Assembly (NCBI GenBank): GCA_031270325.1
Contig: JAISXW010000014.1
Span: 1-64,000 of the forward strand
Direction of reading: 5' to 3'
Length of the DNA: 64,000 nt
Origin: Streptococcaceae bacterium
Lineage (GTDB): Bacteria; Bacillota; Bacilli; Lactobacillales; Streptococcaceae
A program made the translations under genes and the position numbers. The notes under the pieces were generated by a model. It was given only the letters and a program-made list of their open reading frames with translations. It was not told the origin of the DNA and did not search any database. This document shows, one piece after another, positions 46,640 to 56,979 of the stretch (position 1 is the first letter of the stretch; each line of letters opens with the position of its first letter).

Positions 46640-49138
46640 TTAGTTGGCGACAATGTTGACCAATTTATCCGGAACGGCAATCACTTTTCTGACTGTTTTG
46701 CCCGCGATTAAGTCTTTAATTGTGGCATTGTCAAGCGCAATTTTCTCCAGCGCTTCTTTTGAGGCACCGGTCGGTACCATGACTTTGGCTTTATTTTTGC
46801 CCAAGACTTGGAGGACAATTTCCACTTCATCGTCAACAAGTTTGCTTGGATCAAAGGTCGGCCACGGCACGTAGGAGATACCTGACGTCTCTCCTGTCAA
46901 GATTTGCCAGAGTTCTTCACTGAGATGCGGTGCAAATGGTGCCAGAAGTTGCACAAAGCCTTTGGCATAGGCGAGCGGTAGCTCAGGCAATTTATTGGCC
47001 GCATTGACAAAGATCATCAGCTGTGAAATCGCCGTGTTGAACTTCAAGGCATCAACATGCTCAGATACCAACTTGACCGTCTCGTGATAGACACGATCGA
47101 GCTGTCCCTCATGTTCAGAAACGAGTGGCTTGTCGGTCAGCAAGCGGTAGACACGCTCTAGGAATTTGTGCGATCCCTCAAGTCCCTCTGTCGACCAAGC
47201 AATGCTGGCATCTAAAGGACCCATGAACATTTCATAGAGTCGCAGTGCATCAGCGCCATATTGCGCCACGACATCATCAGGATTGAGGACGTTTTTCAAT
47301 GATTTAGACATCTTGGCAGGGCCTTGCTCAAGCGCTTCTCCTGTCTCGATACTATAAAACTTGCCATCACGAGTTTCGACCTTATCAGAAGCAACAAGCG
47401 CACCGCGTTGATCACGATAGCTTGTCCCCAAAATCATGCCTTGATTGTAAAGCTTTTGGAAAGGCTCCGTGGTCGGTACGAGACCAATATCATAGAGAAA
47501 CTTATGCCAGAAACGTGCATAAAGCAAGTGCAAGACAGCGTGCTCAGCACCGCCGATATAAATATCAACCGGCAACCATTCTTTTAGCAGTTCAGGGTCC
47601 GCTAACTGTTGACTGTTTTTCGGATCAATATACCGCAAGAAATACCAGCTTGACCCCGCCCATTGTGGCATAGTATTGGTTTCACGCCGACCTTTGACAC
47701 CGTCCTCACGTGTCACCGAAAGCCAATCTGTTAAGTTGGCCAGTGGTGATTCACCTGTCCCAGAGGGTTTAATATCCGACGTCTTAGGTAAGACAAGTGG
47801 TAAGTCACTTTCCGGCACCGCCGTTGTTGTCCCATCTTCCCAATGAATAATCGGAATCGGCTCGCCCCAATAACGCTGCCGGCTAAAGAGCCAGTCCCGC
47901 AAGCGATAGGTCACTTGTTCTTGACCGACCTGATGTGCGGTCAGCCAGTCAACCATTTGCGTGATGGCATCAGATTTATCCAGCCCATCTAGGAAGTCAG
48001 AGTTGATATGCACACCGTCTTCTGTATAGGCAGCCACTGTCACATCGCCACCCGCAATAACAGGCACAATCGGCAAGTCGAAAGCTGTCGCAAAATCCCA
48101 GTCCCGTTGGTCATGCGCAGGTACAGCCATAATCGCACCTGTCCCATAACTCGCCAAGACATAATCAGAAATCCAGATCGGAATCTCACGACCATTGACT
48201 GGATTGATGGCATAGGCACCCGTCCAAACGCCTGTTTTGTCTTTGGCTAAATCCGTTCTAGCCAAATCAGATTTGAGACTGGCTTGGTGTTGGTAGGCCT
48301 TGACCGCTTCAGCTTGAGCTGGACTGGTAATTTGCCCGACTAGATCATGTTCAGGTGCTAAGACAGCATAGGTCGCCCCGAAAAGTGTATCCGGACGTGT
48401 GGTAAAGACCGTAAAGGTGTGATCAGTCTCCTTAATCTTAAAGTCAACATTAGCACCGACCGATTTACCAATCCAATTGCGCTGCATATCTTTGACTGAT
48501 TCAGGCCAATCCACCGTTTCCAAATCATTGAGCAGGCGTTCGGCATAGGCTGTGATTTTCAACATCCATTGGCGCATCGGTTTGCGCACAACAGGATAAC
48601 CCCCACGTTCTGATGTGCCATCTGGTAGCACTTCTTCATTTGAAATCGCTGTGCCAAGTTCTTCTACCCAGTTGACAGCGACTTCGGCTTCGTAGGCTAG
48701 ACCTTTTTCAAACAGCTTGGTAAAAATCCACTGCGTCCATTTGTAATAATCTGGATCAGTCGTGTTGATTTCACGATCCCAGTCATATGAAAAGCCTAGG
48801 GCATTGATTTGACGCTTAAAGGTGGCAATGTTTTTCGCTGTGAATTCAGCAGGGTCATTGCCCGTATCCATGGCGTATTGTTCGGCAGGAAGGCCAAAAG
48901 CATCCCAGCCCATCGGATGGAGAACATTGTAGCCTTGCGCCCGACGCACACGACTCAGAATATCAGTTGCCGTGTACCCCTCAGGGTGACCAACGTGAAG
49001 CCCCGCACCGCTTGGATAGGGAAACATATCCAGTGCATAAAATTTGGGTTTATTGGAATCAGTCCCTGTCTTAAAGGTCTGATTGGCTGCCCAAAAGGCT
49101 TGCCATTTTTTTTCAATTTCTTGATGATTAAAAGTCAT
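46640..49138 (-). CDS. leuS: Leucyl-tRNA synthetase
   Basis: [37 protein letters not shown]. Start placed at [12 protein letters not shown]. Confidence 0.98.
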   Translation of the reverse strand: MTFNHQEIEKKWQAFWAANQTFKTGTDSNKPKFYALDMFPYPSGAGLHVGHPEGYTATDILSRVRRAQGYNVLHPMGWDAFGLPAEQYAMDTGNDPAEFTAKNIATFKRQINALGFSYDWDREINTTDPDYYKWTQWIFTKLFEKGLAYEAEVAVNWVEELGTAISNEEVLPDGTSERGGYPVVRKPMRQWMLKITAYAERLLNDLETVDWPESVKDMQRNWIGKSVGANVDFKIKETDHTFTVFTTRPDTLFGATYAVLAPEHDLVGQITSPAQAEAVKAYQHQASLKSDLARTDLAKDKTGVWTGAYAINPVNGREIPIWISDYVLASYGTGAIMAVPAHDQRDWDFATAFDLPIVPVIAGGDVTVAAYTEDGVHINSDFLDGLDKSDAITQMVDWLTAHQVGQEQVTYRLRDWLFSRQRYWGEPIPIIHWEDGTTTAVPESDLPLVLPKTSDIKPSGTGESPLANLTDWLSVTREDGVKGRRETNTMPQWAGSSWYFLRYIDPKNSQQLADPELLKEWLPVDIYIGGAEHAVLHLLYARFWHKFLYDIGLVPTTEPFQKLYNQGMILGTSYRDQRGALVASDKVETRDGKFYSIETGEALEQGPAKMSKSLKNVLNPDDVVAQYGADALRLYEMFMGPLDASIAWSTEGLEGSHKFLERVYRLLTDKPLVSEHEGQLDRVYHETVKLVSEHVDALKFNTAISQLMIFVNAANKLPELPLAYAKGFVQLLAPFAPHLSEELWQILTGETSGISYVPWPTFDPSKLVDDEVEIVLQVLGKNKAKVMVPTGASKEALEKIALDNATIKDLIAGKTVRKVIAVPDKLVNIVAN

Positions 49139-49241
49139 AATCTGCTTTCCTTTTATTGATTGATGGGTCAAGGTAAGCTTTAAAAGCTCCCTCGAAGATA
49201 CCCCTTATTTTACGCTATTTTCCTTGTTTTTTCAAATGGTG

Positions 49242-50009
49242 CTAGTCTTCAGTCACTTGATCGATCAGACTATAAAGCAACACCAAATCGCTGCCGGTCA
49301 AGCTCAGGTCATAGTGCTTTTCAAATTTTTTGATTTTCTGTGTCAAGGTATTGCGGTGAATATACATGGCTTTAGCTGTTTGGAGTTGATTGCCATCATT
49401 TTGGTAGAGATGCCGAACCAAGTCCTGTGCCTCAAAATCTGTTAAAATAGCTTGCTTGATTTTGGCCAAGGGTGCATGAGCGAGATGAGTCAGCCCCTCT
49501 CTAATCACGGCTTCAGAAAAGGTTTGTCCCTGATCAAAATTTCTTTTTTCGATTGGATAAAGGCTCTCCAGCTCTGTCCTATCTGCAAACAAACCCAAAT
49601 AATAACGACAGGTCACGCCTAAATCTTGCGCCAATGTGGCTAGCGCTTGCTTGGCATCAAGCGCACTCAGTCGATCAGATGACAGTTTTTCGATGGCAAA
49701 GCCATGAGCCACACCTTGTTTGTGAACTTTGACAATGCTTGGAAAGATTAAAGACAGGTGATCCGCAATCTCGTCAAACTCTTCCGACCTAAACTGAATC
49801 AGGCGGTAAGTTCCGTTCGCCAATTCACTGAAGTCTATGCCTTTGTCCGCAAACAACACCTCTTCAAAAAGCCGAACTTCTCTTGATGTGAGTGCTGATT
49901 TGATAATGTGAAACTGCTGACCAGCCAGTTCAAACTGAATGGCTGTCTCAGGCTGATCACTTCTGCCCTTTTTGACGGGAAATAATTGTGCTAATGCTTC
50001 TATTTTCAT
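49242..50009 (-). CDS. PucR/CdaR-like regulator with C-terminal helix-turn-helix
   Basis: C-terminal YQNDGNQLQTAKAMYIHRNTLTQKIKKFEKHYDLSL. Confidence 0.7.
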   Translation of the reverse strand: MKIEALAQLFPVKKGRSDQPETAIQFELAGQQFHIIKSALTSREVRLFEEVLFADKGIDFSELANGTYRLIQFRSEEFDEIADHLSLIFPSIVKVHKQGVAHGFAIEKLSSDRLSALDAKQALATLAQDLGVTCRYYLGLFADRTELESLYPIEKRNFDQGQTFSEAVIREGLTHLAHAPLAKIKQAILTDFEAQDLVRHLYQNDGNQLQTAKAMYIHRNTLTQKIKKFEKHYDLSLTGSDLVLLYSLIDQVTED

Positions 50010-50017
50010 GACTTTAC

Positions 50018-50040
50018 CAAAAAACGCCGACTGGCGTTTA
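50018..50040 (-). terminator. Terminator overlapping the prs stop codon
   Basis: Reverse complement TAAACGCCagtcGGCGTTTTTTGG. Confidence 0.65.
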
Positions 50041-51021
50041 GACGATATCTTCTGATTTCACACGCATTTTAAACAATGGTGACAGAGGACGATTTTCATG
50101 GATCCGAACAATCGCATCCGCAATCAAAGCTGAAATCGAGATTTCAGTGATCTTGTCAGACTCTCGAATGCTCTCTGGCAATTCAATCGTATCGGTCACG
50201 ACAAGTTTTGTAATCGCTGAATTTTCAATCCGCTCCAGCGCTGGCCCTGACAGAACACCATGGGTACATGAGGCATAAATCTCAGTCGCACCAAGTTCTT
50301 TCAAGGCATTGGCAGCAAGTGTGATCGTCCCAGCTGTATCAATCATGTCATCAATCAGGACACATTTTTTACCATTCACATCGCCAATGATATTCATAAT
50401 TTCTGCGACATTGGCACGCGGGCGCCGCTTATCAATGATCGCGATCGGTGTTTTGAGGAAGTCCGCTAATTTACGCGCTCGTGTCACACCGCCGTGGTCA
50501 GGCGATACAACAACGACATCGCCATGCTGACCAGTCAACCCTCGCCGTTCAAAGTAATCAGCGATTAAAGGCGCCCCCATCAAATGATCGACAGGAATAT
50601 CAAAGAACCCTTGAATTTGTGAGGCATGGAGATCAATCGTCAACAGGCGATCAACCCCAGCCATCTGAATCATATTCGCCACCAATTTTGATGTAATCGG
50701 TTCACGCGGCCGTGCTTTCCGGTCTTGGCGGGCATAGCCATAGTAAGGAATGACCACATTAATCGTCCCGACTGATGCTCGCTTTAAAGCATCCACCATA
50801 ATGAGCAGTTCCATCAAGTTTTCATTGACTGGACTTGACGTGGATTGGATCAGAAAGACATGACTGCCACGAACTGATTCCTCGATATTGATTTGAATTT
50901 CACCATCACTGAAAGTTTTAACATTGCATTTTCCCAGATCTAATCCCATATTTCTGGCAACTTTTTTGGCCAATTCTTGATTTGAACTAAGTGCAAATAA
51001 CTTCAGGTTTGCGTACGACAT
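50038..51021 (-). CDS. prs: Ribose-phosphate pyrophosphokinase
   Basis: [51 protein letters not shown]. Confidence 0.97.
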   Translation of the reverse strand: MSYANLKLFALSSNQELAKKVARNMGLDLGKCNVKTFSDGEIQINIEESVRGSHVFLIQSTSSPVNENLMELLIMVDALKRASVGTINVVIPYYGYARQDRKARPREPITSKLVANMIQMAGVDRLLTIDLHASQIQGFFDIPVDHLMGAPLIADYFERRGLTGQHGDVVVVSPDHGGVTRARKLADFLKTPIAIIDKRRPRANVAEIMNIIGDVNGKKCVLIDDMIDTAGTITLAANALKELGATEIYASCTHGVLSGPALERIENSAITKLVVTDTIELPESIRESDKITEISISALIADAIVRIHENRPLSPLFKMRVKSEDIV

Positions 51022-51140
51022 GTCATCCTCCGAGATTTCTTCTATACCTAAATAACCGCTGACCCCTTAAAAAGCCACAGTCAGCGATTCATCAATGAGC
51101 GCAAGCTCAACAAGCGTGAACCCGTCATCAATACTCTCTT

Positions 51141-51169
51141 ATTTTACTATTTTTCGAGGCCTTTGTAAA
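51141..51169 (-). promoter_or_regulatory. prs promoter TTTACA-N17-TAAAAT
   Basis: Reverse complement TTTACAaaggcctcgaaaaatagTAAAAT. Confidence 0.65.
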
Positions 51170-51498
51170 TGATTACCCCGACATCAACACGACAAAGACA
51201 TGAAACAAACGCATGACATGATTGCAATAGTTTTAAAAACTAGCCAACCATTAGCGTGATTGCGGAGCTGCCGTTGCGATGGTTGTCGTACAAGATCAAA
51301 CTACTGATAAGGCTCGACATGCCCTCCCTTCCTAGTGCTTTCCTTGCTACAAGCAAAAAAAACAAGTGTCCAGACTGCTGAACACCTCAAATAAGGTAGG
51401 ACTTACCATGACTACTGTGGCAAAATCCGTGATTGATAAGGTTGGTTTGTTTGCCTGACGATCTTTGAGATGCCTCCAGCAACCTTTTGGCTTGCTGA

Positions 51499-52065
51499 GA
51501 CATAGTTTTTACATGTCGTGACATAGTTTTTCTATGTTACGACATGCTTTTTCTATGTCTCGACATAGTTTTTACATGTTGCGACATACTTTTTCTATGT
51601 CTCGACACAGTTTTTACATGCTGCGACATACTTTTTATATGTTGCGACATAGTTTTTACATGCTGCGACATACTTTTTATATGTCTCGACATAGTTTTTA
51701 CATGCTGCAACATACTTTTTACATGTCTCGACATAGTTTTTACATGCTGTGACATACTTTTTGCATATCGCAACATAGTTTTTACATGCTGCGACATACT
51801 TTTTACATATCGCAACATAGTTTTTACATGCTGCGACATACTTTTTATATGTCTCGACATAGTTTTTATATGTTGCGACATAGTTTTTACATGTTGCAAC
51901 ATACTTTTTGCATGTCTCGACATAGTTTTTACATGTTGAGACACGCTTTTTACATGTCTCGACATAATTTTTGCATGTTGAGACACGCTTTTTGCTTGCT
52001 GAGACATAGTTTTTGTATGTTGAGACACTCTTTTTATTTGCTGCAACATGATTTTTGCTTACTCT
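51499..52065. repeat. Intergenic tandem array E: 27 units of 21 bp, gacatagtttttacatgttgc
   Basis: 27 consecutive 21-bp units without indels by hand segmentation. GACAT-N9-ATGTC type inverted repeats; T5 tract at a fixed position in each unit. Confidence 0.95.
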
Positions 52066-52163
52066 AACACCCGTTGACCTTATTCGACCAAGTTTCCACC
52101 AAGCCGAGCCTATCAATTCTCGATCACGTGATGAATTTTAGGACTAAACGGCACTGATTGCAA

Positions 52164-52216
52164 ACAAAAAACGAGCCCTTAGGCTCGCCACTTAGCTTGA
52201 AAAGCGTGTCGTCACA
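52164..52216 (-). terminator. ftsY terminator that is also part of a dispersed-repeat copy
   Basis: Reverse complement GTGTGACGACACGCTTTTCAAGCTAAGTGGCGAGCCTAAGGGCTCGTTTTTTG. Confidence 0.7.
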
Positions 52217-52268
52217 CTATTTTGTCTATCAAGCACGATGACAATCGTCTTGCGCACCACCGCTTGAA

Positions 52269-53522
52269 CTAGATTAAGTCTTGGAATAGTCCCCTGACAA
52301 ATAACACCTCGTCAAAGTCTTCCAAATCCTGAATCCCTTCGCCAAGTCCAACTAATTTGACCGGAATTTGTAAGATTTGCTGAATGGTCAAGATAATGCC
52401 ACCTTTTGCCGAACCGTCAAGTTTGGTCAGGACAATCCCTGTCAACGGGGTCACGTTTGAGAATTCCTTTGCCTGCGAAATCGCATTTTGCCCTGTCGTC
52501 GCATCTAAGGCTAAAAGGGTTTCGTGTGGAGCGTTAGGCAGCTCACGTTTGATGATTTTAGCCATTTTCTCAAGCTCTTTCATCAAATGATCCTTATTTT
52601 GTAGCCGCCCTGCCGTATCAATTAGGAGGATGTCAAAGCCTTCTACCTGTGCACGTTTGACGGCATCAAAGACCACTGAGGCTGGATCGGATTTTTCTTT
52701 GCCGACCACAATGTCAACGCCACTCCTGTGCGCCCACTCAACTAATTGATCCGTGGCTCCTGCCCGAAAAGTATCCGCCGCTGCCAATAAGACTTTTTCC
52801 CCCTCATTTTTAAAGCGGTTGGCGAGTTTACCAATTGTCGTTGTTTTCCCAACACCGTTGACCCCGACAAACATCATCACCGTCAAGCCATCTTGCAAGT
52901 TCAACTGCGGGTCTAGTCCTGACTCGCCAAAATTATCGACCATTTTTTCGATAATGACGTGCTTGATTGCCTCCTTCGATTTGGCATTCTGGAGTTTGAC
53001 TTCATGGCGCAAGTCATCTGTCAACTGGGTCGCCACATCAACACCGACATCACTCATGATAAGTGTATCTTCTAAGTCCTCAAAAAAGGCTTCGTCAACT
53101 GATCGGAAGTTTGACAGAAACTCATTCAGCCGTGCCCCAAATGACCGACTGGTTTTTTTCAATGATTTTTCATATTTGGCTTCGATTGCTTGCGCTGTCT
53201 CGACTGGGGCAACTTCTGCTGCCTCTGCTGTCTCGCTAGTCGCTGCGACATGATGTTCTGGTGCTGCGCCTGCTTCTGAAACTTCAGGCGTTTCGGCTAC
53301 TGTGTCGCATACTGGACTTTCTGGTGTGACTGCTACCGTGTCGGTTTCAGAACTTTCTACTACTGCCACGACCTCATCAGCTTCAGCTTTTGCCTCACTC
53401 TCATCAGTGCCTGCCGGCTCCGGCTCGACATCTGATAACTCAAAGCTAAAAATATCTGCCGTTTGGTTGTCTTCAATCTTTTTTTCGATCTTCTTACCGA
53501 AAATCTTATCAAATAAGCCCAT
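52269..53522 (-). CDS. ftsY: Signal recognition particle receptor FtsY
   Basis: MFVGVNGVGKTTTIGKLA; DTAGRLQNKDHLMKEL; LTKLDGSAKGG; acidic N-terminal extension. Confidence 0.97.
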   Translation of the reverse strand: MGLFDKIFGKKIEKKIEDNQTADIFSFELSDVEPEPAGTDESEAKAEADEVVAVVESSETDTVAVTPESPVCDTVAETPEVSEAGAAPEHHVAATSETAEAAEVAPVETAQAIEAKYEKSLKKTSRSFGARLNEFLSNFRSVDEAFFEDLEDTLIMSDVGVDVATQLTDDLRHEVKLQNAKSKEAIKHVIIEKMVDNFGESGLDPQLNLQDGLTVMMFVGVNGVGKTTTIGKLANRFKNEGEKVLLAAADTFRAGATDQLVEWAHRSGVDIVVGKEKSDPASVVFDAVKRAQVEGFDILLIDTAGRLQNKDHLMKELEKMAKIIKRELPNAPHETLLALDATTGQNAISQAKEFSNVTPLTGIVLTKLDGSAKGGIILTIQQILQIPVKLVGLGEGIQDLEDFDEVLFVRGLFQDLI

Positions 53523-54329
53523 TTAATCCTCCAAAATATAGGTCTGAATCGCCCAAGCGACACCGTCTTCATCATTTGTCAAGGGTGCGACCACGTCCGA
53601 TACCGCCTTGACTTCTGCTGTGGCATTTTTCATGGCAATGCCCAATCCAGCCCATTCTAACATTGAGATATCGTTTTCTTCATCTCCCATTGCCATGACA
53701 TTTTCTGGTCCAAGACCTAAAAAAGTAGCCAATTTATCAAGACCAAAGGACTTGACAACACCTTTAGGCATAACTTCAAGCAAGATATCACGAGATTTAA
53801 AGATCTCGTATTTTTCCTTTAAAGCAGTTGAGATTTTAGGGATTTGTTGATCCAAAAACGAGGCATCAATGGCACTGACAGCTTTATTAAAGATAATGTC
53901 ACGGGGAATCGACTCGAACGCCCCTTCAACAAAGGTCAGAAAAGGACTAAAGCCTTGATAGAGCGACTTAGGATTAGTCTCATAGCAGACTTCGCCAGAA
54001 ATCACATCCATCGGTAACTCAAGCGCCACCAACTGTTCATGAATCGCCGTCAAATCGGCATAGGAAAAAGTTTTTTTCGAGAGAATCTCGCCATTATTGC
54101 GCTGAACCAAACCGCCGTTAAAGGTAATCGAATAGGCACTTGCAACTAGCAAGTCGAGTGCTTTCAGGATATGCTCAATCGCTTTGAGAGGGCGACCAGT
54201 CGTAATCACAACCTGCACACCCGCTGCCTGTGCAGCTTTGAGCGCTGCCTGATTCGCCTCAGAAATCGTTTTGTCATGTGACAGTAGCGTCCCATCCAAA
54301 TCAAGCGCTAGTAATTTTATTTTCGTCAT
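53523..54329 (-). CDS. Cof-type HAD-superfamily hydrolase
   Basis: LLALDLDGTLLSHDKTISEAN; VMAMGDEENDISMLEWAGLGIAM. Start placed at MTKIKLLALD. Confidence 0.92.
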   Translation of the reverse strand: MTKIKLLALDLDGTLLSHDKTISEANQAALKAAQAAGVQVVITTGRPLKAIEHILKALDLLVASAYSITFNGGLVQRNNGEILSKKTFSYADLTAIHEQLVALELPMDVISGEVCYETNPKSLYQGFSPFLTFVEGAFESIPRDIIFNKAVSAIDASFLDQQIPKISTALKEKYEIFKSRDILLEVMPKGVVKSFGLDKLATFLGLGPENVMAMGDEENDISMLEWAGLGIAMKNATAEVKAVSDVVAPLTNDEDGVAWAIQTYILED

Positions 54330-54335
54330 GTGTTC

Positions 54336-54344
54336 ATTATACCA
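54336..54344 (-). promoter_or_regulatory. Extended -10 (TG-G-TATAAT), 6 nt before the Cof/HAD ATG (54329)
   Basis: Reverse complement CGTGGTATAATGAACACATGACG. Confidence 0.55.
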
Positions 54345-54472
54345 CGACTTACCGTGGTCTCCAATACGCCGCATCTTCTCGACCCGACAAGGATCCCCAG
54401 ACACCAATCCAAAAAAACGCCTGACGTCAAGGGGTTAACCAAGACTGTCAAGCGAGTTTTGATTCACACGAC

Positions 54473-54901
54473 TTATCGGTCGATAAAGCCTTCCTCAATA
54501 AACCAGTCTTTTTCCTCAGGCAAAAACTTTACAAAACCGGTCCGAAGCTGTGAAAATCCTAGCTTTTGATAGTAAGCGCTGGTCTTAGGGTGGGTGTATA
54601 AGGTCACGATTTGACCTTTGAGCTGGTCTAGCAGCCGCTCAATGATTTGACGGCCAATGCCTTGTCCTTGCAAATGGGGTGCCACAGCAATATTATAGAT
54701 ATTGGCTTGCAAGACACCGTCAGAAAGCGCCCGACCACAGCCAACGAGCTGATCATCCTCAAAGGCAAAAACAAGGACTTGCGAGTTTTGAAAAGACAGC
54801 TTGACTTGCTCAGCATCTAAGGATGAGATGTCAACTACTTGCATCAAATCGGCGACCGCTGCGTAATCAACCTGTTCATCTGTTAGCACATAGTTGATCA
54901 T
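54473..54901 (-). CDS. GNAT family N-acetyltransferase
   Basis: IYNIAVAPHLQGQGIGRQIIERLLDQLKGQ. Confidence 0.9.
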   Translation of the reverse strand: MINYVLTDEQVDYAAVADLMQVVDISSLDAEQVKLSFQNSQVLVFAFEDDQLVGCGRALSDGVLQANIYNIAVAPHLQGQGIGRQIIERLLDQLKGQIVTLYTHPKTSAYYQKLGFSQLRTGFVKFLPEEKDWFIEEGFIDR

Positions 54902-55734
54902 TTGAAGACCTCAGCTGATGGCGCATAATTACCACCATAGAATTTCTCAGATAATTTTTCTAAAGTCCCATCTTCTGACAAAGTTTTGAGTGCCTTATCC
55001 ATTTTCTTTCTGAGCTTTTCTTGGGCATTATCCAAAATAAAGTACTCATAGGTTTTAAATGTTGGATACTTGGCTAGGTCAGGGATATTGCTGGCAACGG
55101 TGACACCATGTGTCTTGGCTAGATTTTCTCCAGCTGCTTTTGAGGCAAATAAGAAATCTATCTGCCCTGATTCGACTGCCGCCAAGCGATCGGCTAAAGG
55201 TCGTTCAGAATAAGTCACGATAATTTTTTGATCCGGATGTTTCTTATTCCAAGCCTCAAAGATTGCCCCGTAATTTGTCCCAGCAGGGATTTCTGTTTTC
55301 TTGCCAATCAACTCCTTGATTGACTTATAAGCATTGGCTTTATTTGAAAAGATTGCATTGACATTTTCCGAAATCGGATAGGTGAACAAATATTTCTCTT
55401 CACGTTCAGGCGTTTTACCAAAGTTATTAGCGCCGATTTGGCTCCGACCGGCATCCAAATCCGTTAAAATCGCCTCGTCAGAAACTGTTTTATAGTCAAA
55501 TTTGTAATCTGGCAACTTGTCGTCGATAGCTTTTAAGACCTCAATGTCAAATCCTGTCAGGCTATCGCCATCTTGATAGGCATATGGTTTAGAGTCAGCC
55601 GTTTGCGCCACAACGACCTTCGTCACTTGATTAGCTGTACCAACTGTTTGCTTATTTGATTGACCGCACGCTGCTAGAAAAGCCAGACTAACTAACCCGA
55701 CAGCAGCAAAGGCTGCAACTTTTTTGATTGTCAT
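54898..55734 (-). CDS. Amino-acid ABC transporter substrate-binding lipoprotein
   Basis: Lipobox LAAC; KPYAYQDGDSLTGFDIEVLKAIDDKL. Confidence 0.9.
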   Translation of the reverse strand: MTIKKVAAFAAVGLVSLAFLAACGQSNKQTVGTANQVTKVVVAQTADSKPYAYQDGDSLTGFDIEVLKAIDDKLPDYKFDYKTVSDEAILTDLDAGRSQIGANNFGKTPEREEKYLFTYPISENVNAIFSNKANAYKSIKELIGKKTEIPAGTNYGAIFEAWNKKHPDQKIIVTYSERPLADRLAAVESGQIDFLFASKAAGENLAKTHGVTVASNIPDLAKYPTFKTYEYFILDNAQEKLRKKMDKALKTLSEDGTLEKLSEKFYGGNYAPSAEVFK

Positions 55735-56108
55735 GATTAAACCCCCATTTCATTTGATACTCATTATTCTAACACAGAATCGCAGCCTAACGCCATCAAA
55801 AGATGTCATCACGCCTAAAAAATAAAAATGCATGCAAGTGCCCTGCTGCTTTGCCACCACACAAAAACCTTGCCCTCAACTGTTGGACAAGGTTTTTACA
55901 CAGCTCTAAAACCTCGGAGAAATTTTTATTTTCTAACACCCCCAAATTTAATTGAGCAAGTGCCTCTTTCCGTGATTTCGTCCTCGCTGCTCCGTTTAGC
56001 AAACATCTAAAATGGAATTTCTATATCTGTGTCATTCACATCTAAGCTATGAATTTTTACTGATAAATTCCCGACAGGAACAAATCCTCTGAGTAACTGA
56101 CTTTTTTC

Positions 56109-56762
56109 CTATGAGACAGATTCAGTCAGCTGACTTGCAAACTCGATAAATTGTTGAAGTGCAAAGTCCTCATCTGGTAGGTGATCATCCCAATCATCTG
56201 CTAAATAATAGTCCATCAAATTAGCATCAAAGCGCAACTTGCGATAATCAATTGGCACCGTCAGATAAAGAGAGGTCTTGCCACTCAAACTACCGACTAA
56301 AACATTGCTTGCAACTAATGCCGTTCTTTTATTGCCATTATCAAATGCTTGTAACTTGGCAAGACGGGCATAAAGTTCCCAACCAGATTGGGGTGTTTGC
56401 CCTTGAACTGCTTGCAGTTGACGATCAAGCATAGGCAGTGTCACCGTTTCGGGTGGCACGTAATCGCCAACATGAATAGGTAGATGATCCCGTAAAACCC
56501 CCGGTGCTTCAGGTTGCCCAGGTTGTTTTGAATCCATCTGTGCATTAATCGCCAGTACATCTTGACTTGTCAAATTTGACAAGCCCTTTGCATAGTTGAT
56601 CGCTTTGAGCAAATCTTCAAAAATATAGCGATCCGATTCACTTGCGAATACCCGATTTTCTGGATGCTTTTCCAAATTTTTTTCCGTCTGTAAGATTGAC
56701 GTATTATAGCCATCATACTGACCTATCCCATAAATCAGTTCGGCGAGTTTCTGATTATTCAT
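56109..56762 (-). CDS. Fic/DOC-family protein with Gln at the motif His position
   Basis: ARLAKLQAFDNGNKRTALVASNVLVG. Start placed at MNNQKLAELIYG. Confidence 0.8.
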   Translation of the reverse strand: MNNQKLAELIYGIGQYDGYNTSILQTEKNLEKHPENRVFASESDRYIFEDLLKAINYAKGLSNLTSQDVLAINAQMDSKQPGQPEAPGVLRDHLPIHVGDYVPPETVTLPMLDRQLQAVQGQTPQSGWELYARLAKLQAFDNGNKRTALVASNVLVGSLSGKTSLYLTVPIDYRKLRFDANLMDYYLADDWDDHLPDEDFALQQFIEFASQLTESVS

Positions 56763-56768
56763 AAGGCT

Positions 56769-56777
56769 ATTATAGCA
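56769..56777 (-). promoter_or_regulatory. Extended -10 (TG-C-TATAAT), 6 nt before the Fic ATG (56762)
   Basis: Reverse complement ATATGCTATAATAGCCTTATGAAT. Confidence 0.55.
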
Positions 56778-56979
56778 TATTCTATTTAACACCCACCTCT
56801 TGCCGCTTAACAAAAATTAAGTCATTCGAGGTATTAGTCCCCCTCAACGCTTATGCTCAACACAAAAAAACAGAACTAGATTGCTCTAGCTCTGAGTTCA
56901 ACCGACCTAGCTTAGAGGTTACTCGCATCACGGATTGTCGCCTTGTGAGGCGACACTGGAAGATGAGCACCATCCTTAA

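Noticed and set aside
14215-52065. CRISPR array interpretation of the tandem arrays
   Set aside because: Units are contiguous with no unique spacers of constant length, no leader, and no cas genes in the window.
51537-52116. Long heptad-repeat ORFs on both strands of array E (93-173 aa)
   Set aside because: Open frames follow from a 21-bp period without stops; several frames are open at once and there is no SD or homology visible.
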